DNA of 64,000 bases from JAJTFA01 sp051715425. Lineage in GTDB: Bacteria; Bacteroidota; Bacteroidia; UKL13-3. The stretch is taken from NCBI GenBank assembly GCA_051715425.1, contig JBPXJS010000038.1, positions 160,497 to 224,496 on the forward strand, in the 5' to 3' direction. Within the stretch, counting starts at the first letter, position 1. The number at the start of each line of letters is the position of its first letter. Positions 16,660 to 25,867 of this stretch are shown piece after piece. The position numbers and the translations under genes are program-made. Below the pieces are notes generated by a model. It had not been told where the DNA came from, searched no databases, and was given only the letters and a program-made list of their open reading frames with translations.

Positions 16660-17562
16660 ATGAAAAAAATGATTCAATTAGGGCTGGTTACAATGGTTGT
16701 TGCTGGTCTTACCCTGGGGGGTTGCAAGAAAAGTGATGATGATGACGATACTGAAGACGGAACAGAACAGAGCGAAATGTCGGCAGATGAAAGTACCCAC
16801 AATAATGAGCTTGAAAGTTCATTAAATGAAGCCGATGCAGTAGCAGGTGCCAGTGGATTTGGGAAGGGCGCTACCGTTTCAGGAGCTACTATTGATGATT
16901 CCACTTTTATTGGCAGTAAAAAAATTGTGATTACTTACAACGGATTAAGCGGTGATGGTCTTAGAATGAGAACCGGAGAAGTTACCATGCAGTTAATTAC
17001 TGGTACTAAATGGAGCGATGCAGGAGCTGTGATGAAGATTGATGCCAAAGATTTGAGGATTACAAAACAAAGCTCAGGAAAGTCAATCGTAATTAACGGC
17101 ACCCATTATATTACCAACGTAAGCGGAGGTCGCGCATGGTTAAACCCAAGTGTAACACATAAAGTTCGTGGTAATACTGAAGTTGCATTTGATAATGGAA
17201 CCAAAAGAAGCTGGCAGGTAGCCCGTATTAGAACATTTACCAATAACAGCGGAGTGCTTACGGCAACTATAGCAGGAGATACTACCATAAATGGTTATTC
17301 AAATGTGGTGGTTTGGGGAACAAACAGAAGAGGCATTTCCTTTTATACCCAAATTACCCAACCTGTAGTGTTTAACAGTATCTGCACAACCCGCCCAATT
17401 TCAGGTATAAAAGTTCATAACGGCTTAAGCAAATCTATAACGGTTACTTTTGGGGTTGATGCTTCAGGTAATCCATCAACCGGAAGCGGATGCCCTTATG
17501 GATTTAAAATTAACTGGCAGGACAGGAAAAACACCACCAGAACTGCTGTTATTTCATACTAA
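16660..17562 (+). CDS. Probable surface lipoprotein with poly-Asp export signal
   Basis: 300 residues. The start MKKMIQLGLVTMVVAGLTLGGC is a signal peptide II with lipobox LGGC; the residues after the Cys (KKSDDDDDTEDGTEQ) form an acidic tract like the lipoprotein export signal that sends Bacteroidota lipoproteins to the cell surface. The rest is beta-rich, with Thr, Asn and Gly, and has two Cys near the C-terminus (CTTRP and GCPYGF) that could form a disulphide. I do not recognise a named domain. Single gene, ended by a perfect palindromic terminator. Confidence 0.85.
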   Translation: MKKMIQLGLVTMVVAGLTLGGCKKSDDDDDTEDGTEQSEMSADESTHNNELESSLNEADAVAGASGFGKGATVSGATIDDSTFIGSKKIVITYNGLSGDGLRMRTGEVTMQLITGTKWSDAGAVMKIDAKDLRITKQSSGKSIVINGTHYITNVSGGRAWLNPSVTHKVRGNTEVAFDNGTKRSWQVARIRTFTNNSGVLTATIAGDTTINGYSNVVVWGTNRRGISFYTQITQPVVFNSICTTRPISGIKVHNGLSKSITVTFGVDASGNPSTGSGCPYGFKINWQDRKNTTRTAVISY

Positions 17563-17572
17563 AAAAGACATG

Positions 17573-17618
17573 GCAAAAAAAAGAGGCTTTCTCCGCGGAG
17601 AAAGCCTCTTTTTTTATA
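17573..17618. terminator. Perfect palindromic bidirectional terminator
   Basis: 17581-17610 is a 30-base perfect palindrome centred on CCGCGG, flanked by an A-run on the left and a T-run on the right. It sits between two convergent genes and should stop both. Confidence 0.88.
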
Positions 17619-17630
17619 AGCGATTCTTAA

Positions 17631-18311
17631 TTAATCAATCTTGCTGAATTGTTTAGAGTAAACATGACCACCATCTGTAACACGGATAAAATAAACACCT
17701 TTCTTTAAATCAGAAAGCTGAATAATGGTGCTGTTTCCGTCATGTGTGTATGTTTTAACTTTCATACCAATGAGATTAAATATTTCAACCTTTACATTCT
17801 CTTTGGCTGCATACTTAATGGTTAACTGGTCTCTCACAGGATTAGGATAGAACGAAAATTCTTTTGATTTTTCAACCTCTTTTGTTGCAGTACTCCATGC
17901 GTTAGCTGTATAATAAACGGTGTCAATAACAGAAGGATTTTTAACACTGTTAAAAGATACGGTTACTTTACCGGTTCCAGGGGTATTATTAAAAAGCAAA
18001 CCAAATTTCATTTCCTTTGATTCGGTAGCTTTAATAGTAAAACTTTTATTAAATCCAGGGTTAATCTGTGAGATACAATCTACCGGATCGCAGAAAGATA
18101 TTCCCCAGGCAGATAAGAATGTATTTTCAATAATCGTCCATTTAATCAGCGTATCATCAGGATCAGACGTGGTGTAAGAAACCATTACCTTTTTTTCATC
18201 TTCCTCAGAGTTGGCTTTATTAAAACTTACCTTTTTAGTTGACAATGTAATTTGGGCGCTTGCAGATACCACAAATGCCAACAAAGAAAGAATGATGTAT
18301 ATTTTTCTCAT
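17631..18311 (-). CDS. T9SS type A sorting domain-containing protein
   Basis: 226 residues with signal peptide MRKIYIILSLLAFVVSASAQ. The centre (about residues 22-145) is a beta-sandwich-like segment with three Cys-containing stretches (FCDPVDC). The C-terminal 75 residues are a textbook type A sorting domain: FSFYPNPVRDQLTIKY, then IFNLIGMKVKTY, LSDLKKGVYFIRV and the final KQFSKID. It should be exported by the type IX system and anchored or released at the surface. No catalytic motif is seen; function unknown. Confidence 0.9.
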   Translation of the reverse strand: MRKIYIILSLLAFVVSASAQITLSTKKVSFNKANSEEDEKKVMVSYTTSDPDDTLIKWTIIENTFLSAWGISFCDPVDCISQINPGFNKSFTIKATESKEMKFGLLFNNTPGTGKVTVSFNSVKNPSVIDTVYYTANAWSTATKEVEKSKEFSFYPNPVRDQLTIKYAAKENVKVEIFNLIGMKVKTYTHDGNSTIIQLSDLKKGVYFIRVTDGGHVYSKQFSKID

Positions 18312-18330
18312 AACCTATTCAATTTAATAG

Positions 18331-18338
18331 CAAATGTA
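18331..18338 (-). promoter_or_regulatory. Promoter -7 element for the 17631-18311 gene
   Basis: Minus-strand TACATTTG fits TAnnTTTG; a TTG lies 22 bases further upstream (CAA at 18361-18363). It is 19 bases before the start codon. Confidence 0.5.
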
Positions 18339-18377
18339 ATAAATTTTCGTAAAAATCCGGCAATCCGGTGAAAATCA

Positions 18378-18413
18378 AAAAAAAGGCCTGCACATTTGAT
18401 TGTGCAGGCCTTT
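18378..18413 (-). terminator. Terminator of the Omp28-like T9SS gene
   Basis: Stem AAAGGCCTGCACA / TGTGCAGGCCTTT with a 6-base loop, followed on the minus strand by a run of T (A-run at 18378-18384). Confidence 0.85.
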
Positions 18414-18431
18414 CAGTAGAAAATGGTTAGA

Positions 18432-20393
18432 TTATTTAATCATTAGCTTCTTAGAGGTAGTAATACCGTCTACAGAAACTTCAATAATGTATAAGCCTGG
18501 TTTAAGCTGAGAAGCGTTTACGTCAGCAGAAACTCCAGCCATATCCATAGCAAGTACTTCTTTGCCTGTAAGGTCTTTTACAGAATAAGATGCCTTGGTG
18601 GCGGTTGGTAATGTGATGGTAAACATGCCTGACGCAGGGTTAGGGAAAACATCAAAACCTACATTGGTAGCTGTTTCTTTTACCGCAAGAGAACCAACAG
18701 AGCTAATAACGATCTCGTCTATATAAAGAGCATTTCCGGTAGATCCAGGGATGCCTGATATTTTAGCGATGATAGAGGTGTTTTTGAAATTTGAAAGAGG
18801 TACAGAAACAAGTCTGTAGTCATTGCTTGCCGGAACGTAGAATTTGGTTGGGTCAGCAGGGTTACCGGTTTCAGCAGGTGTTACGGAACTAACTTCTGTC
18901 CAGGTTGCACCACAATCAGAAGAAACTGATACTTTAATAGTTGGTGCTGTTCCATTTTGATCTCCGTCTGAATAGGCATAGAAATAAGAAATTCCTGGTT
19001 CAGATATACCATTTAAATCAGCTTCGCCAAGTAAAATATTACCTGGTTTTCCTGAAACATTCCATGAACTGTGCAGGGAGAACCTAAGCGCCTGTGAAGA
19101 AGAATAAGCACCGATTTTGGTAGAGCTGGCAGCAGGAACACTTACCGCAGAATTTTGAGAAAGATCCAAAGACCAGTTTGCTGTATTTTCAAAACCACAC
19201 CAAACTTTGTTGGCATTAAAAGGAACCTTTTGGAAAGCTGTTCCGGTAATCATTACCTGATCGTTTGTATTATCAATATCAATCAAATCTTTGCTGTTAT
19301 CAGCATTTTTAATCAATGCAGGCTGATTAACGCTAACTGAATAATCGCCACCTGATGTAAAGTTTTGGGTTCCGAAATCAACAGTTGTTTTTTCATTTTT
19401 GGCAAGTGGTGTTGAAACGGTTTGCTTAACGCTTGCGCCATTGATGATAGCTGTAATTTCAAAAGATCCTACAGTTTGGTCACCAATATTGGTAACTTCA
19501 ACCTTAGGATTGATGCTTGAAGCGCACATGGTAGGCTTGCTTGTTAGATCAGTTACTTTTAAGTCTGCTTTTAAAGAAGGATCGAAATCTACTTTTGCTT
19601 CAGCACCTGAAAGGATATTATTGCCATTTGCATTTTCTGTTACAAAAGCAACAACATTGAGTTTATGCAATGCACAAGGAACTCCTTTATAGTTGGCCGG
19701 AATGGTTGTTTCAAACTTTTTGTACATATAATAACCTGAAGTGGTTGTATCAATCATCTCGCCCATATTACCTGCAGTAATTAACTGACGAAGCACATGG
19801 TTGTGGCGATATTGACCACCTACCCAGTTTGTTGGGTTGTAGTTACCATAATCAGATTGAGGTCCAAGAATATCATCCTCAGTAAGCGCTACGGTAAGGT
19901 AATTTTTAGCCTGAGCACTTGCTGCTGTATAATAAACCTCTACCTCAGTAGTTAATTTTCTGGTAGCAAAATCAACGCTTGATTTAACGGCAACGTTAAC
20001 AGGTGAGTTTTGACCCATTACGGTTCCTGCAAGTGTTGTCCAGTTGGTTCTTGATTGCCCCCATGGTGAAGTAGCTCTGTTAACAGAACCACTTGGATAT
20101 CCGGTAACAGCAGCTGCTGCATCAATGGCATCTCCGGCAGTTGTTCTGAAGTCAGGTTCGCCAGTTCCAGGCACCGCGAATGAACCCGCATGAATATTAA
20201 TTAAGAATACTTTTCCGGCATTAGCTGTTACAAGATTATTAGCAATCTTATGTCCATCGGGGCAATAACCGCAATGGATGCCAGTAAATTCTTCCAGAAT
20301 CACATTTCTTTTTTGGGGTGATGTGCTAACCCATTGCTGTGCAAACGCATTGAATGCACCGAAACCTAAAGCGAGTAGTACTAATTTTTTCAT
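18432..20393 (-). CDS. Omp28-related protein with T9SS type A sorting domain
   Basis: 653 residues. Signal peptide MKKLVLLALGFGAFNAFAQ, then an Omp28-type thioredoxin-like domain that begins VILEEFTGIHCGYCPDGHKIANNL; the CGYC pair sits where thioredoxins have their redox cysteines. A middle region from about 280 has CARDB-like Ig modules (LKVTDLTSKPTMCASSINPKVEVTNIGDQTVGSFEI), then a jelly-roll-like segment, and the end is a type A sorting domain (FDVFPNPASGMFTITL...LKPGLYIIEV...KKLMIK). Predicted to be secreted to the surface; a disulphide-related role is inferred from the CxxC only. Confidence 0.92.
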   Translation of the reverse strand: MKKLVLLALGFGAFNAFAQQWVSTSPQKRNVILEEFTGIHCGYCPDGHKIANNLVTANAGKVFLINIHAGSFAVPGTGEPDFRTTAGDAIDAAAAVTGYPSGSVNRATSPWGQSRTNWTTLAGTVMGQNSPVNVAVKSSVDFATRKLTTEVEVYYTAASAQAKNYLTVALTEDDILGPQSDYGNYNPTNWVGGQYRHNHVLRQLITAGNMGEMIDTTTSGYYMYKKFETTIPANYKGVPCALHKLNVVAFVTENANGNNILSGAEAKVDFDPSLKADLKVTDLTSKPTMCASSINPKVEVTNIGDQTVGSFEITAIINGASVKQTVSTPLAKNEKTTVDFGTQNFTSGGDYSVSVNQPALIKNADNSKDLIDIDNTNDQVMITGTAFQKVPFNANKVWCGFENTANWSLDLSQNSAVSVPAASSTKIGAYSSSQALRFSLHSSWNVSGKPGNILLGEADLNGISEPGISYFYAYSDGDQNGTAPTIKVSVSSDCGATWTEVSSVTPAETGNPADPTKFYVPASNDYRLVSVPLSNFKNTSIIAKISGIPGSTGNALYIDEIVISSVGSLAVKETATNVGFDVFPNPASGMFTITLPTATKASYSVKDLTGKEVLAMDMAGVSADVNASQLKPGLYIIEVSVDGITTSKKLMIK

Positions 20394-20531
20394 AATAATC
20401 TAAGTTGATATAATATTCAAGGTTATAGAAAAATATCATAAAATCAAATATTGTATTAACAATATTTTAAGGTAATCTAACAGGCAATAGAATCAGATAC
20501 CCACTGATTCTAAATATTTTACAATGATGTA

Positions 20532-21926
20532 TTATAGATTTCCAACCATATCTTCAGGTTTTACCCATGCATCAAATTGATCATTGGTAAGCAACCCTAA
20601 TTCAAGAGCGGCTTCTCTTAATGTTTTATTCTCTTTATGTGCTTTCTTGGCTATTTTGGCTGCATTCTCATACCCTATATGCGGATTGAGAGCAGTAACC
20701 AGCATGAGGGAGTTCTCCAGGTGACGCTTAATCACATCATAATTAGGCTCAATTCCAGCGGCACATTTATCATTAAAGCTTACGCAAGCATCTCCTATTA
20801 ATCTGGCACTTTGCAAAACATTGGCAGCTATGAGGGGTTTAAACACGTTTAATTCAAAATGACCGTTGGTTCCGCCTATGGTTACAGCCACATCATTTCC
20901 GATAACCTGAGCCGCCACCATGGTAATGGCTTCTGGTTGTGTAGGGTTTACTTTTCCGGGCATAATAGAAGAGCCAGGTTCATTATCAGGAATAATAATT
21001 TCACCAATTCCACTTCTCGGGCCAGAAGACAACAGGCGGATATCATTGGCTATCTTCATTAAGCTAACGGCTACTCTTTTTAATGCACCACTCATTTCCA
21101 CCATAGCATCGTGTGCGGCAAGTGCTTCAAACTTGTTGGGAGCAGTAATAAACGGAAGACCGGTAAAATCTGCAATTTTTTTAGCAACCAGTACATCGTA
21201 ACCTTGCGGAGCATTTAAACCGGTGCCTACCGCTGTGCCACCTAGAGCCAATTCGCTAACCATCTGAAGTGCGTTGTTTAAAGCCCTGATACCATTATCC
21301 AATTGCTGAACATAACCGCCAAACTCCTGCCCTAAAGTAAGAGGAGTTGCATCCATACAATGCGTGCGGCCGGTTTTTACAATATCTTTAAAAGCCACTG
21401 TCTTAGAAGCCAGTGTATCCCTAAGCTTTTTTATTCCAGGAATGGTTGTTTCCACCACCATTTTATAGGTGGCAATGTGCATGGCTGTCGGATAGGTATC
21501 GTTGGACGACTGTGATTTGTTTACATCATCATTCGGGTGTAATACTTTTTTATCATCGGTTAATTTGCCACCATTTATCACATGAGCACGGTAGGCAATT
21601 ACTTCATTGGCGTTCATATTACTTTGTGTGCCGCTACCTGTTTGCCAGATTACCAAAGGAAACTGATCATCCAGTTTACCAGTTAAAATTTCTTCGCATA
21701 CATTACTGATCATATCCCGTTTCTCTACACTCAAAACCCCTAAATCACAATTGGCATGTGCCGCTGCTTTCTTTAAATATGCAAAAGCATATATTACCTC
21801 TTTAGGCATACTGGCTTCGGGTCCTATTTTAAAATTGTTTCTTGAGCGTTCGGTTTGTGCGCCCCAATATTTTTCGGCAGGTACTTTTACCTCGCCCATG
21901 GTGTCTTTTTCAATTCTGAATTCCAT
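20532..21926 (-). CDS. fumC: Class II fumarate hydratase
   Basis: Hydrates fumarate to L-malate in the TCA cycle; iron-independent homotetramer. About 464 residues from the ATG at 21926 (MEFRIEKDTMGEVKVPAEKYWGAQTERS), the usual FumC start; an ATG at 21971 would extend it through the promoter element. Signatures include GSGTQSNMNANEVIA, SQSSNDTYPTAMHIA, KTGRTHCMDATPLTLGQEFGG and the family signature GSSIMPGKVNP. Single gene. Confidence 0.97.
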   Translation of the reverse strand: MEFRIEKDTMGEVKVPAEKYWGAQTERSRNNFKIGPEASMPKEVIYAFAYLKKAAAHANCDLGVLSVEKRDMISNVCEEILTGKLDDQFPLVIWQTGSGTQSNMNANEVIAYRAHVINGGKLTDDKKVLHPNDDVNKSQSSNDTYPTAMHIATYKMVVETTIPGIKKLRDTLASKTVAFKDIVKTGRTHCMDATPLTLGQEFGGYVQQLDNGIRALNNALQMVSELALGGTAVGTGLNAPQGYDVLVAKKIADFTGLPFITAPNKFEALAAHDAMVEMSGALKRVAVSLMKIANDIRLLSSGPRSGIGEIIIPDNEPGSSIMPGKVNPTQPEAITMVAAQVIGNDVAVTIGGTNGHFELNVFKPLIAANVLQSARLIGDACVSFNDKCAAGIEPNYDVIKRHLENSLMLVTALNPHIGYENAAKIAKKAHKENKTLREAALELGLLTNDQFDAWVKPEDMVGNL

Positions 21927-21957
21927 TTTGTAAGTAGTTTGATTAAATTTTTGCATG

Positions 21958-21965
21958 CAAATGTA
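21958..21965 (-). promoter_or_regulatory. Promoter -7 element for fumC
   Basis: Minus-strand TACATTTG fits TAnnTTTG; it is 31 bases upstream of the preferred fumC start. Confidence 0.45.
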
Positions 21966-22145
21966 ATCCAATTAGAATGATTTAAAAGAGACTCTTATAA
22001 ATTACAAATAACTGATAATCAAACTACAAATTCTTAATAAGCTAAAAAAACCCTGGCATACCTAACAAGCATTAGGAAGAGGCGAATTGCATCAACTTAG
22101 TAAGTTTAAAAAATTTTACTACCTTTATAAGCCGATAATATTGAT

Positions 22146-22517
22146 ATGGAAACCATGACTTCTGCAGCACTTGAAACCGAACACCTGACATGGCTTAAGC
22201 ACCTTTCATTTTACAAGGATCAGCTTCACGTAATGGAATCAGAAATGATTGATTTTGTGAAGTCGAAACCACCAAAGAACCTAATGCCACAGGTAGAGCA
22301 ATTTCAAAATCAGTTTATCCGCCAGCGCGAGGTGATTGATGAGTTACGCCACAAAGTAAAGGCGCATGAAAACGAAATTGAACGAATGACCAATTTTGCT
22401 TTGGAGTACCTTAGAGACAGGGTAACCCGCGAGCATATTGCGCTTAAACTGGAGTACAAACGGTTTGTTGAATTGTTCCTGGAAATGGAACAGGATTTTC
22501 ACGATTTTCTGGCCTAA
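22146..22517 (+). CDS. Small coiled-coil protein of unknown function
   Basis: 123 residues, no signal peptide or membrane segment. Almost entirely helical with heptad-like spacing (HLTWLKHLSFYKDQLHVMESEM, then IDELRHKVKAHENEIERM). I do not recognise the family. Its stop overlaps the stop of the convergent helicase gene by 4 bases. A near-consensus promoter TACCTTTA is found at 22120-22127. Confidence 0.75.
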   Translation: METMTSAALETEHLTWLKHLSFYKDQLHVMESEMIDFVKSKPPKNLMPQVEQFQNQFIRQREVIDELRHKVKAHENEIERMTNFALEYLRDRVTREHIALKLEYKRFVELFLEMEQDFHDFLA

Positions 22518-25500
22518 ACATTTCCCTCATCATCTGATAAGGGAGCTACTTCCAAACTTGCTAAGCCCCCTGCATAATATTCTTTTGTGAAATTGCACCA
22601 ATGGCAATCGGCTTTATTGCAACCATCATAAAACTGCTTGTTTTTAATTTTGGTGTACGAATCAATAATCTGATTTCTCACTATTGAAATATCCTCATTG
22701 GTAATATTTACCTGTTGTTTCAGGAATTCTCCGCTTGATTTATCAGGTTCAACAAAATCAAACTCTGTGGTTTTCATTTCCCAGTTTTTTGTTTTGTCAT
22801 AGTCCATTAAAATCTTATAGAATACAGCCTGCCTCCAATAATCTCCTCCAAAAACATCTTCGGATTTTGCCTCTTTGTTTTCCTTTCCGGCCAATTCTGC
22901 TTTTTCCATATCAGGCCGGTTGAATTTTTTCTCTGCATTTTTAAACTGGCCTGTTTTATAGTCAACCACATTTACCTGATTTCCGTCAAACTCCAGTTTA
23001 TCCAGTTTGCCATTTAAGGGTACTCCATCCATCACTACATTGCGGTAACTCCTTTCCACGCTGGTTATTTTATTCCAGTTGTTAATGTATTTGTTATAGT
23101 AAGCAGGCAAAATTTCCTCCCCATACTCTACCCTTCTTTTAAACTCTACTTCCGTAAAAGCCTCCTGATTTTTGCGCATATACCATTTAAAATCTTTAAC
23201 CAACTCTTCAACAGGAGCAAACTGACGGGATTCGTGTGCATTCATATTTTTAAACAACCGCTCCAGCGCAAAGTGAATGGCACTGCCAAACGTCATGCTT
23301 GCACTCATCGGGGCCGGAACACGAATAAGGTTATTAAAATAAAAGGCCGTATGACACCTGAGATAATTATTGAGGTGAGTAACACTTAAGGTGTACTTTT
23401 CCAGTAACTCATCAACCAGGGGATTATCAAATAAATTACGGGGAGCCTGCTTTGTTTCCGATTTAAGAATGCTGAGGTTAAAGTGCACCAGGGCTTCATC
23501 TTTTACAAAGGAATCAATAGCAGTCAGATTTGATTCGGTCTCCAGTTCTGCCACAAACCTGCTTTTTTCCAATGCCTTGTCACCATCATCTTTAATAGCG
23601 TAAGATATTACCAGTTGTTTTTTGGCCCTTGTCATGGCAACATAAAACAATCTTCGGCTTTCTTCTGCCTCATCATCTGTATTGATTTCAAACAAGGTAT
23701 CGGGCAGTTTAAACTGATTTCTGTTTCTGGCTCCTTCCCAAACATTGCTGTTGCATCCTATCATAAACACATAGGCAAACTCCAGTCCTTTGGCTGAGTG
23801 TGCTGTAATAAAATTTACACCATCTTTTGAGTAACTTATCTGCTGTGCAGAAAGTGATACGTGTTCCTGTTCCATTAAATCAATAACAACAAACAATTGA
23901 GCAAGGGTAAGTTTGCTGTTTCTGGCACACTCCTCTTTTATAAAGTTAAAAAACGTGTGCAACAATTGCATATGCCACACCTTATCTGTAGCCGTTAGTG
24001 CATTTACCAAAATTCCGCTTTCTGTAATGATCTTTTCAACCAGTTGCTGAATGGTTAAATTCGCCTGATCCTTTATCCATCCTTCAATTAAAGCAGAGGC
24101 GCGTTGTATTTTTAATGCCGGAGGTATGGGGCTGAAAAGATCCGGCTGTGCTTTTTGGTTGCTTTTCTTAAGTTCTTCGCGCCAGGAGGTTGCTTTTTCA
24201 TTGAAATTTTTCTTGTACACCTCAACAGAAATTTTTGCAATATCGAGTGGTTCAATTCCAAAAAAATCGTAGTGCAGCAACTCATAAATAAGAATTTCAC
24301 CGCTGTGAGACTTTTTACTTTCAAGCGCTATGTATCTTAGCAGGGTAATCAGCTTCTTAATAAAAGGCTCTTCAAGAATATTAGACTTACGTTTTACATG
24401 AACGCCAATATTTTTTGTTTGAAGATACCTGATCAGATTTTCTGCCTGCCTGTGATTTCGGTACAAAATGGCTATTTCCCCAGGGGCAATACCCTGACTG
24501 AGCAACCCTTCTATTTCCTCTGCAATATCAACTGTTTCATGAGAAGGGTTGTGATAGGCCCTTAACTGAGGAGCAAGGTTAGACGAAACCATCTCTTTGT
24601 TTTGAGCCACCAGATTTTTATCCGGATCAACGCGCATTTTATTAAGCCTGATGAGTGAATTGGAAGCACTTAATATCTGAGGCGTACTTCTGTAATTATC
24701 GGATAGGGTAATTTTAGCCGGTTGATATGCATTTACAAAGTGTTGGATATTTTCAATATTGGCACCCTGAAAACGATAGATGGACTGATCATCATCGCCC
24801 ACACAAAACACATTTGGGCTTTCCCAATATGACAACAATATTTCAAGCAAGGTATTTTGGGAACCACTGGTATCCTGAAACTCATCAACAAGAAAATAAA
24901 GATACTTTTCCTGATAGTTTCGAAGGAGCTCAGGCGCCTTTCTGAAAGCTTCAATTACCCAAATGATCATATCTGCAAAATCATATCGGTTTTGATCTCT
25001 GAGCATTTGCTGATAGGTATCAAACGTGTCAGCCGCTGCAATAAGCTGCTGCATTTTCAGGTTTTCCTGATCGATTGCCTTTTGCTTAGGTTGGCCTTTT
25101 TTACCATCTTTGGAGTCACGCTTGTAAATAAACTCCTCTCTGTTAGGCAAATCTGCCAGGTATTCGCCTGCTTTCTGTCTGATAAATGAGGGATCCCAGT
25201 TTTCCCTTTTCATTACATCATAAAGATTGAGCAGTTTTTGTGTTTCGTAATAAATTTCTCCTGTATATCTCTTGAGTGGGTGTCCTTTAGGAAACTGGTC
25301 AATAATTTTATGACTAAACTGAATCCTTTCCAGATCGCTTATGGCAGTGAGGCCCCTCAAACCAAAATAATCCAGATTCTCCTGAATAACGGTATTGCAA
25401 AAGGCATGAAACGTAAACACATCAACCCTGTATGCATCGGGCCCCATAAATTGCAGTAGCCTGTTGCGCATGGCAATAGTTCCGGCATCAGTGTAGGTGA

Positions 25501-25699
25501 GGCAGAGTATATTTTCAGGCAGGGTATCGGTTTGGCGCAGAATATTCGCAATCCTGGCGGCAAGAATCTGAGTTTTACCGGTTCCGGGACCAGCCACCAC
25601 CAAAACAGGCCCTTCTGTTTGCTGAACAGCCTGCTTTTGCTGCGTATTAAGCTGATTAAAAGCCTTTTCAAATATTTCGTTATAATTCTTAATCATCAT
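22514..25699 (-). CDS. UvrD/PcrA-type ATP-dependent helicase fused to a PD-(D/E)XK nuclease with a cysteine cluster
   Basis: 1061 residues. Superfamily 1 helicase motifs in order: GPGTGKT (37-43), FLVDEFQDTS (about 270), GDDDQSIYRFQGA, NYRSTPQI, FITAHSAKGLEF and RRLFYVAMTRAKKQL. The C-terminal third is a RecB/AddB-type nuclease: VVDYKTGQF (about 910) holds the catalytic Asp and Lys, and Cys residues at about 780 (CHTAF) and 1026-1034 (C-x4-C-x2-C) look like the four ligands of the 4Fe-4S staple of AddB and Cas4-type nucleases. Likely acts in double-strand-break end processing or recombination. Iron-sulphur binding is inferred. Confidence 0.93.
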   Translation of the reverse strand: MMIKNYNEIFEKAFNQLNTQQKQAVQQTEGPVLVVAGPGTGKTQILAARIANILRQTDTLPENILCLTYTDAGTIAMRNRLLQFMGPDAYRVDVFTFHAFCNTVIQENLDYFGLRGLTAISDLERIQFSHKIIDQFPKGHPLKRYTGEIYYETQKLLNLYDVMKRENWDPSFIRQKAGEYLADLPNREEFIYKRDSKDGKKGQPKQKAIDQENLKMQQLIAAADTFDTYQQMLRDQNRYDFADMIIWVIEAFRKAPELLRNYQEKYLYFLVDEFQDTSGSQNTLLEILLSYWESPNVFCVGDDDQSIYRFQGANIENIQHFVNAYQPAKITLSDNYRSTPQILSASNSLIRLNKMRVDPDKNLVAQNKEMVSSNLAPQLRAYHNPSHETVDIAEEIEGLLSQGIAPGEIAILYRNHRQAENLIRYLQTKNIGVHVKRKSNILEEPFIKKLITLLRYIALESKKSHSGEILIYELLHYDFFGIEPLDIAKISVEVYKKNFNEKATSWREELKKSNQKAQPDLFSPIPPALKIQRASALIEGWIKDQANLTIQQLVEKIITESGILVNALTATDKVWHMQLLHTFFNFIKEECARNSKLTLAQLFVVIDLMEQEHVSLSAQQISYSKDGVNFITAHSAKGLEFAYVFMIGCNSNVWEGARNRNQFKLPDTLFEINTDDEAEESRRLFYVAMTRAKKQLVISYAIKDDGDKALEKSRFVAELETESNLTAIDSFVKDEALVHFNLSILKSETKQAPRNLFDNPLVDELLEKYTLSVTHLNNYLRCHTAFYFNNLIRVPAPMSASMTFGSAIHFALERLFKNMNAHESRQFAPVEELVKDFKWYMRKNQEAFTEVEFKRRVEYGEEILPAYYNKYINNWNKITSVERSYRNVVMDGVPLNGKLDKLEFDGNQVNVVDYKTGQFKNAEKKFNRPDMEKAELAGKENKEAKSEDVFGGDYWRQAVFYKILMDYDKTKNWEMKTTEFDFVEPDKSSGEFLKQQVNITNEDISIVRNQIIDSYTKIKNKQFYDGCNKADCHWCNFTKEYYAGGLASLEVAPLSDDEGNV

Positions 25700-25801
25700 C
25701 TCGATAAATAATAGACAAAAGTATTGGTTCCTTTCGCAATCTATTTGCGAAGGCCAAAATAATCTTCACGCTGAGACAACTATCTTTTAGCGAGGCGGGA
25801 C

Positions 25802-25830
25802 TTGTTTTAAGAAATGTATTTATATATTTG
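25802..25830 (+). promoter_or_regulatory. Full Bacteroidota promoter for the DUF4397 gene
   Basis: TTG at 25802-25804, 18-base spacer, TATATTTG at 25823-25830. Leader of about 35 bases to the ATG at 25868. Confidence 0.65.
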
Positions 25831-25867
25831 TCACTTCCCAACTTTGATAACGAAAAATTAATATACA

